NCBI GenBank assembly: GCA_963662155.1
Contig: OY759271.1
Location: 18,120,728-18,184,727, forward strand
Direction: 5' to 3'
Length of the DNA: 64,000 bases
Source: Lamellibrachia columna
Taxonomy: Eukaryota > Annelida > Polychaeta > Sabellida > Siboglinidae
Below the pieces are notes generated by a model. That model made no database searches, had not been told where the DNA came from, and saw only the letters and a list, made by a program, of their open reading frames with translations. How positions within the stretch are numbered: position 1 is the first letter of the stretch; the number at the start of each line of letters is the position of its first letter. Positions 18,614 through 64,000 of this stretch are shown piece after piece. A program made the translations under genes and the position numbers.

Positions 18614-19421
18614 GTTGGCTGGAGAGGAAGAAGAACTCGTCAACCTGGTGAACCAACTGGACGAAACATCAGCCAGATATGGAATGGAAATTAGCGCAAA
18701 AAACCAAGATAATTACAAACAGCAGTAATACAATTAGACCACGCATAACTGCCAATGGACAAGAACTGGAAATAGTGAAACAATTGAAATACCTCGGGGC
18801 CATCATCAGTGATAAGGGATCCAGGATTGAAACCCTTGCAAGGTCTGCACAAACATCAACAGCATTGGCGAAACTGAGACCAATTTGGAGAGACAAGAAC
18901 ATCGCGCTGAAGACCAAAATGAAGCTAGTGCATGCACTGGTCCTTTCCATCTTCCAGTATACATGTGAATCATGGACCCTCACAGTGGAACTACAAAGGA
19001 AGATCGCTGCAGTGGAAATGAGATGCTTCCGAAGAATCCTTGGCACTGACCACATCACCAATGAAGAAATCCGCTCAACCATCGCTCAACACGTGGGTCA
19101 CTGAGAAGACCTTTTGACCACAGTGAAGAAGAGGGAGCTGAGATGGTATGGGCATGTGACAAGATCAAGCGGACTCTCTAAAACAGTCCTTCAGGGAACA
19201 GTGCAGGGGAAAAGAAGAAGAGGAAGACGGGGGGAAAAGAAGACGAGGAAGACAGAGGAAGAGGTGGACAGACAACATTGAGGAATGGACAGGAAAGACC
19301 TTTGCAGAAACCCAGGCACTAGCACACAACCGCCAAGACTGGAGCCGACTTGTGCAACGTTCATTGGAGCAGCGCCCCTACGACCCAGGTGGGTTACGGG
19401 ATCAGTAACAGTAACAGTAAT
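18614..19421 (+). mobile_element. Second LINE nested in the L2/CR1-like element
   Basis: The insert encodes QLKYLGAIISDKG, RPIWRDKNIALKTKMKL, QYTCESWTLTVELQRKI and RCFRRILGTD. This is the post-RT region of another non-LTR clade, ending with a KRRRGRR-like basic segment and NRQDWSRLV. Its 3' end is a short AGTAAC repeat. It is flanked by near-identical 10-mers, acaaacatgg (18604-18613) and acaagcatgg (19422-19431). Confidence 0.82.
18679..19104 (+). pseudogene. RT C-terminal fragment of the nested LINE
   Basis: An open stretch of 141 codons carries the YLGAIIS and YTCESWTL blocks seen downstream of the catalytic motif. It lacks the active site and is 5'-truncated. Confidence 0.8.
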
Positions 19422-19935
19422 ACAAGCATGGAGGCCATATCGTAAGGACATAGAATACAACGAAGAGCAACTATCATGATTCCAGAATCGAGACCTAAGT
19501 TATGAAAGCCGCTTATTAGAATGTGGTTTGACAACACTAGAGACCAAGAGACTAAGAGGAGAAGAAATAGAAGCATTTAAAATAGTGAATGGTTATGAGG
19601 ATGTTGATAGGAATGTTCTTCAAACTTAAAGAAGGCAGTAAAACCAGAGGACACAGCATTACTTAAGGAACAGTGTAGGTTGGATATGAGAAAGTACTCA
19701 TTTTCACAGAGGGTGATAAATGAATGGAACAAACTGTCAAATGATTGTGTCAGTGCTAGTAGTGTGAATATGTTTAAAAACAGAATTGACAGATAAGGGC
19801 GGGCTATACATATATGATAAAATTGTTGGACTCTCGATATGCCAATGGGTCCCTTGTCCACTTGCCATCTAGAACTTGTAGTTTGGGATGGCAATCTCAT
19901 TAAATCTAGTTAAAATCAAAATCAATGTTTTTTTA

Positions 19936-22337
19936 GGGAAGACCTTCCAACGACATATAATTTAGACATGTACGAGAAACTCACAGAAAACTATATTATG
20001 CAACACAAGTATGTCATAAAAAGCATTTTATTCCAAAACATTATAATGCACATATCTGCAAATTCTAATGCAGCTAAAATTTAATCAACATAACTGTGCA
20101 CATTTAGCAAACACATAATAGATTTTCTCTGTCAGTATCAATTGTCTGCGACAAGCACTTCGACAAATGTTCAGCCCCAATTCCATGGGTACCTTTTGCC
20201 AATGGCAATTTTTCCCAACTGACGAATGTAGTTTGCAAAAATAATCATTATTTATGTGATGTGTTGAAATTAATTAGCCGAGTGTACATTATGCTTATAA
20301 CAATGGTAACATAATTCTTGTGTGGAAACAGCAATGACAAGTTGTTTTTGTGCCATCTGCTAAGGGTTTGCAAAGACTAGCTCGTGTCAATTAGAAATAA
20401 CAATATTTTATAAATTATAATAACCTTAATTTTCAATTGTCCGTTATCAAAAAAGTAAAGTAACAAATATGTTTGGGAATGCTGTACTCAAAATACGAGT
20501 TAATCTAAACTATAGTTTGGGAATGCCATACTCAAAATACGAGTTAATAAAAATTACAGAAAGGTGTTCTTTTACGAAATATTGTAAAAACATTTTTATT
20601 TTTTTTGTAATATAATCAATATCTCTTATCAAACAAAATGTTCCTTACAACATATTTGCAGATATTTAGACAATAGAGTGTTGTGCCAGTGTGTTTTTGG
20701 ATAATTAAATTACACATCATCAGCATCTAGATGTTCATCATTATTGCATATCTGCTTTGTTCACAAAACAGACCTGTATATTATTAGTTTATTATATAAT
20801 CTTTTTATTATCCATCCATATTTTATGTCATTGTTGTTGTTGTTGTCCATGTCCATGTCAATGTTTACACTGTTCAATATCTTAGCCACAGCAAGTAAAT
20901 TATAAGGTCACAATAGCTCACAATTATCTGCCTATTCATCTACCACAAACTAAATCTTGTTATAATTAGTTACAATTTATTTCAATTTATTTAGACCTTT
21001 GCCTTCCCTACAAAACCTTTCTCCCAGTTCCAAATTAGAGTAGCACAAAGTGTATGTTTCTATTTATACAAGTACATCACTTTGTACTAGTGCACAGTGT
21101 GACATGTAGTAAAGGTTAATCTGACAGTATTTTAATCTGACAAGGAGCTTCACCCACATGGTGGGGACGTCAAGTTTCAGTGAGCATTTGACATGAAATT
21201 CTGAACGCCGTTTCCAGTTTTGCATTGTTGGACATTCAAACCACTAGTGCAAACTTTCACTATAGTCGCTGATGTCTTGATATTCTTACAAAAAACATAC
21301 ACAGCAGATATTAAAACTGACACATACATTCTTTGTACACGATCACTTGAATATATCTTTACTAACATTCACCATTTGCAAATGCTCACACATACCAAAT
21401 AAGTAACATTTGAAGATGTGTGTACATGTATATATTTATATATATATAATTTCTTATCAAAAACCAGCAGTAGATTACATGCACATATTATGATTTAGTG
21501 ATATTCCATTATTATCTGGTAAAAATATATTTTACACAGTACATCCGACCTGGTGCTCGTGTGCCATTTCATCCACTATGACCAAGAATGTGTGGCAGTA
21601 ATTCAGGTCTGCCACCACCCATGTCAACATGCATCCACTGTGCACAGTGGGACTTTACATGTACAATACAGTAATGTTTTTACTTATTATTCTCTAGAAT
21701 CAGAAGACATTTTCATGGCAGTCACCCACGTTCAAAGTGACCCCACCACTGTGGTCATGGACCATTTCTGTGATGTCACGTCTTGTCCATTTTATAATGT
21801 GTTCAAAACTTTTCATTCAACAGTTGCACTGTCTACATCATGTAATCGGAGGCAGAAGTATGCCCTTTTATGACAACTGTTTTGTACATCAATCAACCAA
21901 TGGCAAGACAGGTTGGAATTGTCTCCACAGTCCCTCAGTGCTGGAGAATGTGATGTTGATGGATGTCACAATGGAGAGTCGTATAAATTTAATATCATCT
22001 CAACACAAACAGGAGACAAATATTGCTGCTCCATAAATGCCATGGTTGACATCTTCAGATATGCTTAAAATAAACATGTTTAGTAAGGTTTGACCATCTA
22101 GTCTGACAGTACAATGACCACATATATATGCGTCTCAGGTCCAGCCTCACAGCAAAGACCTTTCAGTGTCTCAGCTTCCTATCATTGTCTAGTAAGAGAT
22201 GACAGCAACGTATGCCTTGTATGGCGTCACTCAGCGTAGTTTCTACACAGAGGTATGAGACAATCCCTAACTGAATGATGGAATGTGCCACTCCTAGTAA
22301 CACACTGCTCAGTTTCTGGTACCACAGTTCGTGTTGA
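19936..22337. other. Gene-free DNA, including the delta-catenin 3' UTR
   Basis: No exon or transposon protein is recognisable. A 45-bp direct duplication (unit tttgggaatgc...atacgagttaat) lies at about 20469-20548. The first minus-strand AATAAA hexamers after the catenin stop are at about 20976-20991, with more at 20788-20809 and 20595-20600. A 3' UTR of about 1.3-1.7 kb is therefore possible. Confidence 0.45.
20976..20991 (-). promoter_or_regulatory. Candidate catenin polyadenylation signals
   Basis: Two AATAAA hexamers, 10 nt apart on the minus strand, lie about 1.35 kb past the stop codon. Confidence 0.3.
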
Positions 22338-62929
<40,592 letters not shown>

Positions 62930-62944
<15 letters not shown>

Positions 62945-63172
62945 CTGCAAGTAACAACAACACACACTCACAAAACACCAACATGCGATCTCGCTGCCGA
63001 GTTTACACAGCAAGCAACAACACACATACTCATAAAACACCAACATGCGATTGCACTGCCGAGTTTACACAACAAGCATCAACACCACACACTCACAAAA
63101 CACCAACATGCGATCTCACTGCCGAGGTTACACAGCAAGCAACAACACACACACTCATAAAACACCAACTTG
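62930..63172. repeat. About 62-bp tandem repeat covering an exon boundary, 4 copies
   Basis: Each unit contains ctgccgagtttacac, caagcaacaacacacac and acaccaacatgcgatc. The left copy overlaps the acceptor and first codons of catenin exon 62790-62944. In the other copies the acceptor AG (TTGCAG on the minus strand) reads TTGCTG or TTGTTG. Confidence 0.88.
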
Positions 63173-64000
63173 CTGGCATGCAACCACAAATGTGTGAGGC
63201 TGTGAGCATTCTCAACATGATGCAACGAACCATGAATGCCATCATGTTGAAGCACCAACAAACCACTTTCAAAACAGGTGCATTCACCGACATGCATGTG
63301 CAAATTAATGCGATGGTAAGGTGCACGCAAAAAAAAACATGACACAACTATGCATAATCACACAATCATCACAGACATGCATATCATAATATGACCACGT
63401 CTTAGTGCAAACTATAAGCAACAAAAAGCGCAGAAAATGCAAACACGCAATCTTACTAATATTATATATAACCACAAGCATAATATGGCTATGAGCACTA
63501 ACAATTTAAACCCCACTGCAAACTGCAATAGCAGCAGTTTGTAGTAACACCAATAGGTTATGGAATGCAGGTGATCCCAATAATATGACCATGATTATGC
63601 AATCACATGTGAATCACTAGACCAACACCAACATGCAATCAGAGGCATGCAACATGTAATCACGACTGTGATGTGATAATGAGGCAAGCAGCACTGTAGG
63701 ATGTTCCTAATCACAGCAATGTGGTTAAACACGCAAATCACAAAAACAGTCACTGTCGGCATGGCATTGGAAAGACAAAATCCTTGGCTAGATTACAACA
63801 CAAAGTAATCACATTATCCAGTTAATAAGGTCATAGTTGCTGGCTTTTAAAATTAATATGTGTGCTTTCTTTGATGAAACAAATAAACATGTCATTGTTT
63901 AAACCACAAAGAAGAGAACAAACACTTGCAGAACGAAACTATTTGCAAACACCTATCTTAGAAACAAAATAACACTCTGGAGGGTGAATTACTGAATATA
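63173..64000. other. Upstream sequence, nothing recognised
   Basis: No exon, promoter motif or repeat array is convincing. It could be intron if the catenin gene extends further, or 5' flank if translation starts at 62917. Confidence 0.4.

Noticed and set aside
63001..63345. Minus-strand ORFs upstream of the first catenin exon
   Set aside because: They read through the 62-bp repeat (VFYECVCCCLLC) and have no start or splice support.

Overview
This is a window of animal nuclear DNA: AT-rich, intron-rich and heavily loaded with micro- and minisatellites and transposon debris. It carries two multi-exon genes, both on the minus strand. Every exon junction proposed for them keeps the reading frame and has GT/AG ends. 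The families (a delta-catenin with a PDZ-binding tail, an ADAR with Z-alpha domains) fit an invertebrate metazoan, perhaps a lophotrochozoan, but nothing in the sequence fixes the species.

Layout, left to right. 1-2739: gene-free, with GC-rich promoter-like sequence at 1-170 and the ADAR 3' flank, including a hairpin at 2358-2483. 2740-11399: nine exons of an ADAR adenosine deaminase (1048 residues visible), with a candidate 5' exon at 15111-15164. 11400-22337: intron and intergenic DNA with a LINE 3' end (11.9-12.8 kb), a deleted Ty3/Gypsy element with an LTR (15.5-18.2 kb) and an L2/CR1-like LINE split by a second LINE (18.3-19.9 kb). 22338-62944: a 21-exon p120/delta-catenin-family gene (1207 residues visible). 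Its ARM-repeat core lies at 26.1-37.1 kb, a large Tyr/Asp/Pro/Gly-rich exon at 39.0-39.8 kb and the C-terminal tail at 22.3-24.1 kb. An 18.5-kb intron (44.3-62.8 kb) separates the first visible exon from the rest and is mostly tandem arrays. The start of the catenin gene may lie beyond 64000.

The genes are unrelated in function: ADAR edits double-stranded RNA, and delta-catenin acts at cadherin junctions. The most interesting signals are: an ADAR with two Z-alpha-type domains that both keep the Z-form contact residues; long perfect or near-perfect inverted repeats in the ADAR 3' flank and beside a catenin exon, which would form the dsRNA that ADAR edits; a sense-oriented LTR promoter upstream of the candidate ADAR 5' exon; and three tandem arrays that copy 3' splice-site sequence next to exons. 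I found no tRNA, rRNA or CRISPR array. Most long ORFs outside the exons are translations of tandem repeats.
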